DNA from: Frondihabitans sucicola | Lineage (GTDB): Bacteria > Actinomycetota > Actinomycetes > Actinomycetales > Microbacteriaceae | Length of the DNA: 64,000 nucleotides | Direction: 5' to 3' | NCBI RefSeq assembly: GCF_030296615.1 | Contig: NZ_AP027732.1 | Span: forward strand, 4,097,042 to 4,161,041 | Shown: piece after piece, positions 20,152 to 28,837 of the stretch | Numbering within the stretch: the first letter of the stretch is position 1 | Layout: each line of letters begins with the position of its first letter | Position numbers and translations under genes: made by a program | Notes under the pieces: model-generated | The model's input: the letters and a program-made list of their open reading frames with translations, nothing else | Told to the model about the DNA's origin: nothing | Database searches by the model: none

Positions 20152-20496
20152 TCAGGCCAGAGCCCTGATCTCGACGGGAGCGAACCGGCTCTCGACGAAG
20201 CGGCCGGCGATCTCGACGGCGCGGTCGAGGCTCGCGACGTCGACGAGGTAATACCCGCCGACGATCTCGCGCGCCTCGGTGAACGGGCCGTCGGTGACGG
20301 CTCGTGGTCCGTCGGCGCCTCCGCGGACGAGCGTCCGGTCGTACTCGAGGGCCGAGGTGTCGAGCAACTCGCCGGAGGCACTGAGCTCGGCGCACAGCCG
20401 GGCATGGGCCTGGTCTCGATCTCCGGGTTCGCCCAGGTGAGACTCGAGCGACGCGTCTCCGGCGGCGGTGTTGTGGATCAGCAGCAGGTACTTCAT
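20152..20496 (-). CDS. YCII-related DGPF-domain protein
   Basis: A 114-aa protein beginning MKYLLLIHNTA and carrying AVTDGPFTEAREIVGGYYLVD, a second DGPF protein paralogous to the next one. Its ATG (20496) overlaps the stop of the ECF sigma gene as ATGA, so it is translationally coupled to it. That arrangement is the defining genomic context of ECF42 systems. Soluble cytoplasmic protein; exact function unknown. Confidence 0.87.
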   Translation of the reverse strand: MKYLLLIHNTAAGDASLESHLGEPGDRDQAHARLCAELSASGELLDTSALEYDRTLVRGGADGPRAVTDGPFTEAREIVGGYYLVDVASLDRAVEIAGRFVESRFAPVEIRALA

Positions 20497-21784
20497 CGGG
20501 GGTCCTTTCGTGCGGGCGGGGCGACGTCGGCGCGGGCGAGCAGCGCGTCGCGCTCCCGCCCGTTGGCGGTCAGGTCGGCTGCCGCCAGGAAGGCGGTGCG
20601 CGCGGCATCGGGACGCCCGAGCCGCGCCAGCAGATCGCCGCGGACGGCGAAGAAGGGCGCGTAGCCTGTCAGCGCGGCGCTCTCGGCCAGCCCGTCGACC
20701 AGCCGGAGAGCGGTCGCCGGGCCCGTCGCCATCGACACGGCGACGGCGCGATTGAGTTCGACGACGGGCGACCCGGTGAGTGCCGCGAGGGCGTCGTACA
20801 GCACGACGATGTCGTCCCACCGGGTGGCCTCGGCGGTCGTCGCGGTCGCGTGGACCTCGGCGATGGCAGCCTGGAGGGCGTACGGTCCGCGACCTTCGCC
20901 GAGGTCGTCCGATCGCGCGAGCGCCGCCCTCCCTCGGGTGATCGCCTCGGCGTCCCAGCGGGTGCGGTCCTGGTCCGCGAGCAGGATCACCGCCCCGTCG
21001 TCCGAGACTCGAGCGGCGAACCGGGAGGCCTGGAGTTCCATGAGGGCGACGAGCGCGTGCGCCTCCGGCTCGCGGGGGACGAGGTGCTGCAGGATCCTGC
21101 CCAGGCGTCTCGCCTCGTCGGCCAGGTCGGCTCGGTACCAGGCGTCACCGGAGGTGGCGACGTAGCCCTCGTTGAAGAGGAGGTAGACGACTCCGAGCGC
21201 CGAAGCCAGGCGAGCCGGGTACTCGTCGCGCGACGGCACCTCGAAGGGGACGCGTGCCGCGCGGAGGGTCTTCTTCGCCCGGACGATGCGCTGCTGCACG
21301 GTTGCCACGGGCGCGAGGACGGCTCGGGCGATCTCGATGGTGGAGAGCCCGGCGACGACCCGGAGGGTCAGGACGATCTGCGCCTCGCGCGACAGCACCG
21401 GGTGGCAGGCCACGAACACGAGGCGCAGGATGTCGTCGTCGATGAGATCGGGATCGGCGAGGGGGTCGCTCGGCTCCCCGACGTCGAGCCCAGCCGCTGC
21501 TCGGTCTCGAGCTCGTGGGCGAGAACTGCGTGGCGCTCGTCGAGGCGCGCCTGCCTCCGCCAGTGGTCGATCGCCCGGCGCTTGGCGACCGTCGTCAGCC
21601 ACGCGGCGGGGTTGTGCGGCGCCCCGGTGTCGGGCCAGCGCTCCAGAGCCTCGGCGACCGCCTCCTGCGCCAGGTCTTCCGCCAGCCCGACGTCGCGAAC
21701 CGAACGAGCGAGCGCGCCGACGATGCGGGCGGCGTCCGAGCGCCACACCTCGTCGATCAGTCGCTGCACGTCGTCTCGCTGCAC
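20493..21784 (-). CDS. ECF42-type RNA polymerase sigma factor with C-terminal extension, frameshifted as sequenced
   Basis: About 430 aa after repair. It has sigma region 2 (DDVQRLIDEVWRSDAARIVGALARS, LAEDLAQEAVAEALERWP), region 4 (SREAQIVLTLRVVAGLSTIEIARA), and a long TPR-like/SnoaL-independent C-terminal extension (DUF6596-type, EGYVATSGDAWYRADLADEARRLGRIL) that replaces an anti-sigma factor in this family. The frame breaks near 21489-21491; one extra base joins EQRLG to LDVGEPSDPLAD. Start chosen at 21784. Coupled to two DGPF genes. Confidence 0.88.
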
Positions 21785-21952
21785 GGTCGGCCCCTTCGTC
21801 GCGGCGTCGCGGTGACGCCTTCACTCCAGCGTCGAACGGAATCGTCTCAGATCGACACCGCGCCCGAAAGACGTGCCGGCCGAGCGGTCAGAGAACTCCC
21901 GCGGCGATCACCACGGCCAGGACGTCCTGTCCGCCGGCGGCGCGGGCGGCAA

Positions 21953-22716
21953 TCACCCGAGCGAAGCCACCCAGCGCGACACCTGGGCGGTGATGATCCG
22001 GTCGGTGTGCGCCGGGGAGACGGTGGCCGGGTTGTCGCCCGGCTGCTTGCCGTAGGCGCCGAACTGGGCGTGGTCCGCGCCGCGAATGGCCACCATCGTG
22101 GCCGAGGACGGCAGCAGGTGTCTCGCCGCGGCGATCTTCGCCGGGGTCGAGAGGCCGTCACGCGTGCCCGAGAGGCTGAGGACGTCGAGCTTCGACGTCG
22201 ACAGGTCGTTGGCGCAGTAGCTGCCGAGCAGCAGAAGCCCCGCCGTTCCCGGCGTCGTCGCGAGCTGGCAGGCCCGCACGCCGCCGAGGGAGTGCCCGCC
22301 GACGGCCCAGGTCGTCACCCCGGGCGCATGCTTCTCGAAACGACTGAGCGGCCTCGTGTCGAAGAACGCCAGGTTGAGGGTCGGCTTCGTGATGACCACC
22401 GTGGTCCCCGCCGCCGCCACCCCGTCGAACGTCGCCAGGTAGGCGTACGGATCGACCTTCGCCCCCGGGATGAAGACGATGCCCGCGCCGTTCGAGGCGC
22501 CGGTCGGTCGCAGGATCACGCTGTCTCCGACATCACGCACGCTGACCCGGTCGTCGCGCCAGACCTTGAGCGCCGCCGTCCGGTCGCCCTGCAGGACGAT
22601 GTGCGCCCAGACCAGGAAGCCGGCGACGAGCACCAGGAGGACGACGACGACCCAGGCGACGATCCGCAGGGCCAGACGGCCACGTCGGCGAATGCGGGGG
22701 ATTCGAGCTCGCTCAC
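21953..22716 (-). CDS. Membrane-anchored alpha/beta hydrolase, frameshifted as sequenced
   Basis: About 254 aa. The N-terminal basic stretch RIRRRGRLALR is followed by one membrane helix (IVAWVVVVLLVLVAGFLVWA), then an alpha/beta hydrolase domain with nucleophile elbow GGHSLGG and a C-terminal GADHAQFG containing the candidate catalytic His. GTG 22716 overlaps the MFS stop as GTGA. One base is missing at a G5 run (22696-22700), six residues into the gene. The domain probably faces the cell exterior. Substrate unknown. Confidence 0.8.
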
Positions 22717-23912
22717 GCCTCGAGCGTACGCGGCCGGTTCCGGTACCCGAGGAGGAACACGACGAGGGCGACGACGGCGAGCGCCGCCCCGACGAGGGCA
22801 CCGCAGCTCGGCCCGGGAGTCCGGCGGCCCCGCCGAGGACGACGGACCCGATCACGGGCGCGAGGGCGATACCGACGTACATGGCGGTCGAATACCAGGA
22901 GAGCGCGATCCCGGCGTTCGCCGGATCGATGCCCACGAGTCGGTGCTGCACCGGGACCACCACCGCGAAGGCGACGACGCCCCAGACGAAGAACACGACT
23001 GCCAGGATCACGAACGACCATTCCACGAGCGGCATGATCGCCAGGACGACGACCTCCGCTCCAAGACCGAGCCCCACGATGGCGCGACTCCCGAGTCGAT
23101 CCGTGAGCCGCCCGGACAGGTTCGTGCCGACGATGCCGCCGACGCCGTAGAGGAGCAGCAGGATCGCGAGGAGCCCGCTCGAACCACCGGTCGCCCGCGC
23201 GGTCACCGGCGCCGAGAAGATGTAGACGACGTTGAACGCCGCCGTGAGGAAGAGCGCCGCGCCGAGGGTGGCCAGGGCCCGCCCGTCTCGCAGGGCGCCG
23301 AGGCGGGCGCGGAGCCCGGAGACCGGCCCGAGCGGGACGCCGCGGACCACGGCGGCGATGACCACGGCGAGGACCGCGCCGAGAGCGGCGAGAACCCCCA
23401 GCGGGAGCCGCCAGCCGCCGACCCCGGCGAGCGCGGTGCCGAGGGCGATCCGATCGCGGTGGCCAGGGTGAAGCCGAGGCCCGCGATCGCGAGGGCCCGC
23501 CCGCGCTGCGCGGGCGGCAGCATCGACGGCGCTGCGGCCGTGGCCGCGGGAACGAGAGCCGCACCGCCGAGTGCCGCGAGGACACGGCCGACGTCGAAGA
23601 CGTCGATGGTCGTGGCGAAGACCGTCACGCCGGTGCCGACGGCGATGGTCGCCAGCCCCGCGGCCATGAGAAGAGTGCGGTCGAGACGCGCCAGCAGGAT
23701 CGAGAGCACCGGAGACGCGACCGCGACGATGATCGCGTAGAGGGTGATGGAGTAGCCGACCCGCGACACCGTCGTATTCAGCCCCTCGGCGATCTGGGGC
23801 AGGAGCCCCGCGATGACGAAGGCGTTGGTGCCGACGACGAAGAGACCCCCGCCAGGAGCCCGAGTCGCACGGTGACCACGCGCGACGAGTATGATTGTTC
23901 GATAACCGTCAT
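22713..23912 (-). CDS. MFS transporter, three frameshifts as sequenced
   Basis: Drug-efflux-like major facilitator of about 400 aa. Twelve hydrophobic segments can be followed across three frames, from MTVIEQSYSSRVVTVRLG at ATG 23912 through GLRARLGALRDGRALATLG and GTNLSGRLTDRLGSRAIVG (a motif A-like loop) to the stop at 22713. Breaks lie near 23846-23850 (C5 run), 23443-23451 and 22801; each needs one additional base. It overlaps the hydrolase gene and is divergent from a small ArsR-like regulator whose operator covers its start. Substrate unknown. Confidence 0.8.
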
Positions 23913-23952
23913 ACGGTTAAGTTAGCCGATAGTTCGATGATTGTCGAACAAT
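23894..23952. promoter_or_regulatory. Nested palindromes between the MFS gene and the ArsR-like gene
   Basis: An outer perfect 9-bp inverted repeat ATTGTTCGA (23894-23902) / TCGAACAAT (23944-23952) encloses AACCGT-CAT-ACGGTT (23904-23918), centred on the MFS start codon, and TTCGA-N6-TCGAA (23933-23948). The layout suits a repressor of the ArsR-like family that blocks both divergent promoters. Confidence 0.55.
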
Positions 23953-23964
23953 TTGTGGAGGATC

Positions 23965-24264
23965 GTGACCGACTACCCGATTCCCGCCATGGACGACGTC
24001 GAACTCGTCGAGGTCCTGCGCGCCGTCGCCGATCCGATCCGGCTCCACATCGTCGGAGTCCTGGCCGACGGCGAAGCCCACCCCAAGACGGTCGACGACT
24101 GGGGGGTCGACGTCACCAAGTCGACGATGTCGCACCACTTCAAGATCTTGCGGGAGTCGGGCCTGACCCGCACGCTCGTCGAAGGGCGGACGCACTGCAT
24201 CCAGCTGCGCCGAGTCGAGCTCGACGAGAAGTTCCCGGGCCTCGTCGACGCGCTCACCCGGTGA
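23965..24264 (+). CDS. ArsR-like winged-helix regulator
   Basis: A 99-aa HTH protein. The winged helix spans about residues 12-85 (LRAVADPIRLHIVGVLADGE ... KSTMSHHFKILRESGLTRT). It has no metal-binding Cys pair, so it is not an obvious metal sensor. GTG 23965 follows GGAGG with a good spacing; the frame is open back to 23941, but that start would lie inside the operator. Likely controls the divergent MFS gene. Confidence 0.82.
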   Translation: MTDYPIPAMDDVELVEVLRAVADPIRLHIVGVLADGEAHPKTVDDWGVDVTKSTMSHHFKILRESGLTRTLVEGRTHCIQLRRVELDEKFPGLVDALTR

Positions 24265-24285
24265 CCGCGCTCGGCGCTCGCTGAG

Positions 24286-24581
24286 TCAGCTCAGCGGGAT
24301 AGTCTCGGCGAAGGTGCGGAACGTCGGAGCGGCGGCCATCAGCTCGCCGAGACGGTTCGCCCCTCCGGAGTGGCCCGCCAGGCGACGTACGCGTTGCGCG
24401 CGTCGACCGACGCCCACTTCTCGACGACGATCAGCTTCGACGCGTCGTCGTCGTCGATCAAGACCTCGAGCCCCTCGTTCCCCGCGAACGCCCCCGTCTG
24501 GGCGAGCACCTCGCGAAGGATCTCGGGGGCGTTCTCGACGCCGTCCTTGAGCTGGAATTCGAGCAGGACCGTGAACGACAT
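24286..24581 (-). CDS. Antibiotic biosynthesis monooxygenase (ABM) domain protein, frameshifted as sequenced
   Basis: About 98 aa after repair, a dimeric ferredoxin-like ABM fold (MSFTVLLEFQLKDG ... LIVVEKWASVDARNAYVAWRA ... PTFRTFAETIPLS). The break is at a C4 run (24360-24363); one extra base joins RATPEG to ANRLGELM. ATG 24581 overlaps the esterase stop (TGATG), indicating coupling. Members act as heme-free oxygenases or quinol oxygenases, but many have no known reaction. Confidence 0.78.
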
Positions 24582-25543
24582 CAGTTATCCATTCCGTTGA
24601 GGATGGCGAGGGTCGCCTCGTCGTCGTAGACACCGCCGCCTTCGTGACCGTTGTACGGCCAGACGGTGATCTCCTTCTCGCCACGGTACTCGTTGAACGC
24701 GCCGAAGACCGTCGATGGCGGACAGGTGTTGTCCATCAACGCGGTCGTGAACCAGGCGGGAGCGGTCGCGCGCCGGGAGAAGTTGACGCCGTCGAAGTAG
24801 GGCAGGACCTCGTGCACGGCCACCGCCTTCTCCCGGTGCACGGCGAGGTAGTTGCCGATCTCCTTGTAGGGCGAGCTGTCGGTGAACACCGTCGACCGCG
24901 GGAAGTCGCAGAGGAACGGCACGCGCGGGAACACCCCGACGAGCCCCTCGACGAGGCCGGCCACGGCGAGCGTGATGCCGCCGCCCTGGCTCCCGCCGAG
25001 CACCGAGACACGGTTCTCGTCGACGACGTCGAGCGACCGCGCCGCTTCGACGGCTCGAACGGCGTCGGTGAACACTCGGCGGTAGTAATAGGTCTCTCGA
25101 CTGTCGATTCCGCGCGTCATGAACCCCGGATACGCCGGCCCGGAGCCGTCGGGGTCGGGGGTTCCGCCTCCGCCCCAGGCCGACCCTTGACCACGGGTGT
25201 CGACCAGCAGGTGGGCGTAGCCGGCGGACGCCCAGAGGAGGTCGTCGAGCGGACGCGCGCGGCCTCCGCCGTAGCCCTGGAACTGCACGATCGTCGCAAG
25301 GGGCCCGGTCGCGTCGTGGGGAACCCGCAGCCACGCCTTGACGCGCTGGCCCTCGTAACCCGAAAAGGTCACGTCGAACACGTCGAGGGTCTTCAGCCCC
25401 GTGTCGACCGGGATTACTTCGACGGCGAGGTCGAAGCGTCGGGTACTCGCGAGAGTCTCCGCCCAGAAGGAGTCGAAATCGGAAGGATCGGACTGGCTGC
25501 TGCGGTACTGACGCAGGTCGGCCTCTGGCATGTCGACGAACAT
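24581..25543 (-). CDS. Acetylxylan esterase / cephalosporin-C deacetylase family hydrolase
   Basis: A 320-aa alpha/beta hydrolase of carbohydrate esterase family 7. Conserved RGQGS (oxyanion-related block), nucleophile motif GGSQGGG with the catalytic Ser, and GHEGGG near the C-terminus with the catalytic His are all present. Length is typical. It removes acetyl groups from xylo-oligosaccharides or similar small esters in the cytoplasm; no signal peptide is seen. Start ATG 25543. A MarR operator palindrome lies 46 bp upstream. Confidence 0.88.
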   Translation of the reverse strand: MFVDMPEADLRQYRSSQSDPSDFDSFWAETLASTRRFDLAVEVIPVDTGLKTLDVFDVTFSGYEGQRVKAWLRVPHDATGPLATIVQFQGYGGGRARPLDDLLWASAGYAHLLVDTRGQGSAWGGGGTPDPDGSGPAYPGFMTRGIDSRETYYYRRVFTDAVRAVEAARSLDVVDENRVSVLGGSQGGGITLAVAGLVEGLVGVFPRVPFLCDFPRSTVFTDSSPYKEIGNYLAVHREKAVAVHEVLPYFDGVNFSRRATAPAWFTTALMDNTCPPSTVFGAFNEYRGEKEITVWPYNGHEGGGVYDDEATLAILNGMDN

Positions 25544-25588
25544 CCCTTCACCCTATCGGCGCGCGGCGAGCATCGCTGACGCCAGATA

Positions 25589-25614
25589 TTAAGACAACTG
25601 TTCAGTTGCCTTAA
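25589..25614. promoter_or_regulatory. MarR-type operator, 26-bp palindrome
   Basis: TTAAGACAACTG (25589-25600) and CAGTTGCCTTAA (25603-25614) form a 12-bp inverted repeat with one mismatch and a 2-bp centre, 20 bp before the MarR start. It is an AT-rich island in GC-rich DNA. Likely the operator of the MarR protein, possibly also affecting the divergent esterase gene. Confidence 0.7.
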
Positions 25615-25633
25615 TAAGTGATACGGTGAAGTC

Positions 25634-26068
25634 ATGGCTCACGACGACACCGCTCAGCTCGCAACCGACCTCCGCGTCGCCGTGGGCAAGGTCACGAGGC
25701 GACTCCGCGAGCAGACACCCGGCAGCGATCTGACGCACTCGCAACTCGCCGTGGTCTCCCTCCTCGAAAGCGGCGGGCCGGCGACGAGCACCGAGCTGGC
25801 CAAGGCGCGCGGAATGACGCCGCAGTCGATGGGAACCATCGTCGCCGTCCTCCTCGATTCCGGTTACGTCGAGAAGTCGTCCGACCCCCGCGACGGCCGC
25901 AAGAGCGTCCTCTCCCTCAGCGACGAGGCCCGCCGTCAGATCGCGTCCGGTCGTCTCGCGAAAGAAGACTTCCTGGCGCACCTCATCGAGACCACCTTCG
26001 ACGCGGGCGATCGGCGCCGGCTCGCCGACGCCATCGCCCTCCTCCGGCGAGTCGCCGAAGCCCCCTGA
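25634..26068 (+). CDS. MarR-family transcriptional regulator
   Basis: A 144-aa winged-helix dimer with the family core LTHSQLAVVSLLESGGPATSTELAKA, recognition helix around MTPQSMGTIVAVLLDSG, and wing SSDPRDGRKSVLSLSDEARR. ATG 25634 is directly downstream of its presumed operator. It leads an apparent operon with the isochorismatase-like hydrolase and MFS pump, so it probably controls efflux or detoxification in response to a small molecule. Confidence 0.88.
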   Translation: MAHDDTAQLATDLRVAVGKVTRRLREQTPGSDLTHSQLAVVSLLESGGPATSTELAKARGMTPQSMGTIVAVLLDSGYVEKSSDPRDGRKSVLSLSDEARRQIASGRLAKEDFLAHLIETTFDAGDRRRLADAIALLRRVAEAP

Positions 26069-26148
26069 CCGCTCTCCCTCCCCGCCTCGCCCCGACCTCG
26101 ACCGAGGTCTCCTCACCGCGCCTCGGCGCTCCCGAAAGGAACCCTCCC

Positions 26149-26715
26149 ATGCCCATCACCACCCTCGACCCGCGCACCGCCCTCCTCGTCATCGACCTCC
26201 AGGCGGGAATCGTCCGCCTCCCGCTGGCCCACCCCGCCGATCGCCTCCTCGAACGCACCAGAACCCTCGCCGACGCCTTCCGCGAGCGCGGCCTTCCCGT
26301 CGCCCTGGTGAACGTCGCCGGCGCTCCGGCGGGCCGCACCGACCGGGGCTCCTTCGACTCCGCGGGCCTGCCCGACGACTTCGCCGAGCTCGTGCCCGAG
26401 CTCGGAGCGCAGGACGACGACATCCGGGTGACCAAGGTCACGGCCGGTGCGTTCTCGAGCACCGACCTCGACGCGATCCTGCGGGCCGCCGGTGTCACGC
26501 AGGTCGTCATCACGGGCATCGCGACCGGCAGCGGAGTCGAGTCCACCGCTCGTCACGCCCACGAACTCGGCTACAACGTCGTCGTCGTGACCGACGCGAT
26601 CACCGACCGCGATCTCGCGACGCACGACCACAGCGTTCAGAACGTGTTCCCCCGAATGGCCGAGACCGGCACCACGGCCGACGTCCTCGCGCTCCTGGCG
26701 ACGAGCCACCGGTGA
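26149..26715 (+). CDS. Isochorismatase-like (cysteine hydrolase fold) protein lacking the usual cysteine
   Basis: A 188-aa protein of the isochorismatase-like superfamily: Asp in ALLVIDLQ, Lys in VTKVTAGAF, and the family loop ITGIATGSGVESTARHA. In most cysteine hydrolases this loop reads CVESTAR, but here the catalytic Cys position is Gly. The Asp and Lys are kept. Either catalysis differs or the protein is a binding relative. It overlaps the MFS start (GTGA) and follows MarR by 80 bp. Confidence 0.82.
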   Translation: MPITTLDPRTALLVIDLQAGIVRLPLAHPADRLLERTRTLADAFRERGLPVALVNVAGAPAGRTDRGSFDSAGLPDDFAELVPELGAQDDDIRVTKVTAGAFSSTDLDAILRAAGVTQVVITGIATGSGVESTARHAHELGYNVVVVTDAITDRDLATHDHSVQNVFPRMAETGTTADVLALLATSHR

Positions 26716-28132
26716 CGGCCGACACTGCGGCGCCCGACACGACCCTCGACGAGCCCGCGACCGCGCCCGCGACCGACAGGCCGTTCGGCTGGCGGTTCAC
26801 CGCTCCGCTGCTGCTCGGGTCGACCCTGAACCCGATCAACAGCTCCATGCTGGCCACGGGCCTGGTCGGCATCGGCGTCGACTTCCACACCGGCCCCGGC
26901 AAGACGGCGACGCTCATCTCGGTGCTCTACCTCTGCAGCGCCGTCATGCAGCCCACGATGGGCAAACTGTCCACGCTGTTCGGGCCGCGACGGGTATTCC
27001 TGTCGGGCGCGGTGATCCTGGTCGTCGCCGGGGCGATCGGTGCCTTCGCGCCCAGCTTCGGGTTCCTGCTGCTCTCGAGGGCTCTGATCGGCGTCGGCAC
27101 CTCGGCCGCGTACCCGACCGCCATGGCCCTGGTGCGCAAGCGGGCGGACGCCTCGGGCACCGGCGTGCCGAGCCGTGTCCTCGGCAACTTCTCGATCGCC
27201 AGCCAGGTGACCACCGTCGTCGGCCTTCCGCTCGGCGGGGTGCTGGCCGGCGCCTTCGGCTGGCGAGCCCTGTTCTTCGTCAACGTCCCCCTGGCGATCA
27301 TCACGTTCACCTCGACCTGGATCGGCGTGGCCAAGGACCAGCCGCTCGAACGCGGAGGGGCGGGCAGAATCGTGCGGGCCATCGACATCCCCGGGATCCT
27401 GCTGTTCGCGGGCACCATCGTCAGCCTGCTCGTCTTCTTCACCGATCTCGCATCGCCGATCTGGTGGCTCCTGGCCGTGGTCGTCGGGTTGGGCGCCGCG
27501 CTGGTCCTCTGGGAGCTGCGCGCCGCCAGCCCCTGATCGCGGTACGCATGCTCGCGGGCAATTTCCCGCTGCAGCGCACCTATCTCCGCCAGACGCTGGT
27601 CGGCCTCGGCATCTACGTCTCGCTCTACGGCACCAGTCAGTGGATGGAACAGGGGCGCGGCCTCAGCGCCACGCAGGTCGGGCTGATCCTGCTGCCCCTC
27701 TCGGGCCTGAGCCTCGTCCTCGCGCGCATCGTCTCGGGGCGCGGCTGGGTGCGTACGCCGCTGGTGCTCGCCGGTGTGGCGCTGGTCCTGACGGCCGTGG
27801 TCGCCCTTTTCGTGACCGGCTCCTCGAGCGTGCTGGTGCTGGTCGGGATGTCGCTTCTGCTCGGCTTCGCCAACGGCTTCAGCGGGTTCGCCAACCAGGC
27901 GGCCCTGTACGTCCAGACCTCGGCGGAGGACATCGCGGTGGCGGCCGGCCTGTACCGCACGTTCGCCTACCTCGGCGCGATCTTCTCGTCCAGCCTCATC
28001 GGCCTGACGTTCGGCTCGAGGGCCACCGACGCGGGTCTGCACTCGCTCGCCTGGGTGCTCGGCGCCCTCGGACTCGCCGTGGTGCTGCTGGTGGTCGCCG
28101 ATCGCCGAATCCCCCGGGTGGCCGGCAAATGA
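26712..28132 (+). CDS. MFS efflux transporter, frameshifted as sequenced
   Basis: A multi-helix transporter of about 473 aa. The N-terminal part (PLLLGSTLNPINSSMLATGLVGIG, GKLSTLFGPRRVFLSGA motif A, RALIGVGTSAAYPTAMALV) is in one frame and ends at a TGA. The C-terminal part (MLAGNFPLQRTYLRQTLVGLG ... DRRIPRVAGK) is in the next. One missing C at a C4 run (27530-27533) accounts for the break. GTG 26712 overlaps the preceding gene. The DHA-type drug export family is the best guess. Regulated with the MarR operon. Confidence 0.82.
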
Positions 28133-28142
28133 CAGCACCCGG

Positions 28143-28175
28143 GTCAGGTGCTGCACCTGACGCAAGTGCTACACT
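28143..28175 (+). promoter_or_regulatory. Palindromic operator and -10 box before the toxin-antitoxin pair
   Basis: GTCAGGTGCTGCACCTGAC (28143-28161) is a perfect palindrome around a central T. TACACT at 28170-28175 is a good -10 element only 6 bases before the antitoxin ATG at 28182, so the transcript would be leaderless or nearly so. Autorepression by the antitoxin or complex at the palindrome is typical for such pairs (inference). Confidence 0.6.
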
Positions 28176-28181
28176 CGCTCG

Positions 28182-28451
28182 ATGGCCACCACCCTGCATC
28201 GCTTCACCGTGACCGAGACGGCAGCTGTCGCGCACGCCATCGACCTCGCCCGGTTCACCTGGCCCGAGCTTCAGAACGACCGCGCCGCGCTCCTGCGCCG
28301 CATCATCGAGTGGAGCGGCGGGGAGCTCGAAGAGCGTCGCGCGAGCGTCCTCGCCTCACGCCGAGAGGCGATCCGCGCGAACGCCGGAGCTGCGACAGGC
28401 GCCTTTCCGCCCGATGCCGCCGACAGCCTGAAGGGCGAGTGGGCCGAGTGA
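28182..28451 (+). CDS. Antitoxin of a VapBC-like pair
   Basis: An 89-aa protein with no family I recognise by motif. It is helical and charged in the middle (ELEERRASVLASRREAIRANAG) and ends in an acidic tail (DSLKGEWAE), as is common for antitoxins whose C-terminus wraps the toxin. Its stop overlaps the PIN-domain gene start (GTGA). The assignment rests on position, size, overlap and the upstream palindrome. Confidence 0.68.
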   Translation: MATTLHRFTVTETAAVAHAIDLARFTWPELQNDRAALLRRIIEWSGGELEERRASVLASRREAIRANAGAATGAFPPDAADSLKGEWAE

Positions 28452-28834
28452 TCGTCCTCGACGCGAACGTCCTCATCGCGTACCTCGATCAGCGCGACGA
28501 CTCCCACCGCTCCGCTCTCGACCTGCTCGAGTCGCAGGTCGCCGAGGAGCTGCGAGCCAGTGTCCTGACGGTCGCCGAAGCCCTCGTCCACCCGACACGC
28601 CACGGTCGAGACGGCGCATCGCTCGACTCCCTCTCGGCGATCGGCGTCGAGGTCGTCGGGGTCTCGGCCGACGAGGCGCGCGACATCGCCCGGCTCCGGG
28701 CCGAGAGCCGGCTCAGAATGCCCGACGCCGTCGTCCTCCACCTTGCCGTGAAAACCAGCGGGGCAGTGGCGACGTTCGACACGACGCTCGCGCGGGTGGC
28801 GCGCGACGCCGGCGTCGAGGTCGTCGGAGCCTGA
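28448..28834 (+). CDS. PIN-domain ribonuclease toxin (VapC-like)
   Basis: A 128-aa PIN-domain protein. Acidic metal-binding residues are visible in VIVLDANVLIAYLD (first Asp), the Glu of TVAEALVHPT, the Asp of LRMPDAVVLHLA, and the Asp of ATFDTTLARVA. PIN toxins cleave specific RNAs (often tRNA or rRNA) when the antitoxin is degraded. GTG 28448 overlaps the antitoxin stop. No frameshift, and all four acidic residues are kept, so it looks intact. Confidence 0.85.
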   Translation: MIVLDANVLIAYLDQRDDSHRSALDLLESQVAEELRASVLTVAEALVHPTRHGRDGASLDSLSAIGVEVVGVSADEARDIARLRAESRLRMPDAVVLHLAVKTSGAVATFDTTLARVARDAGVEVVGA

Positions 28835-28837
28835 TGG

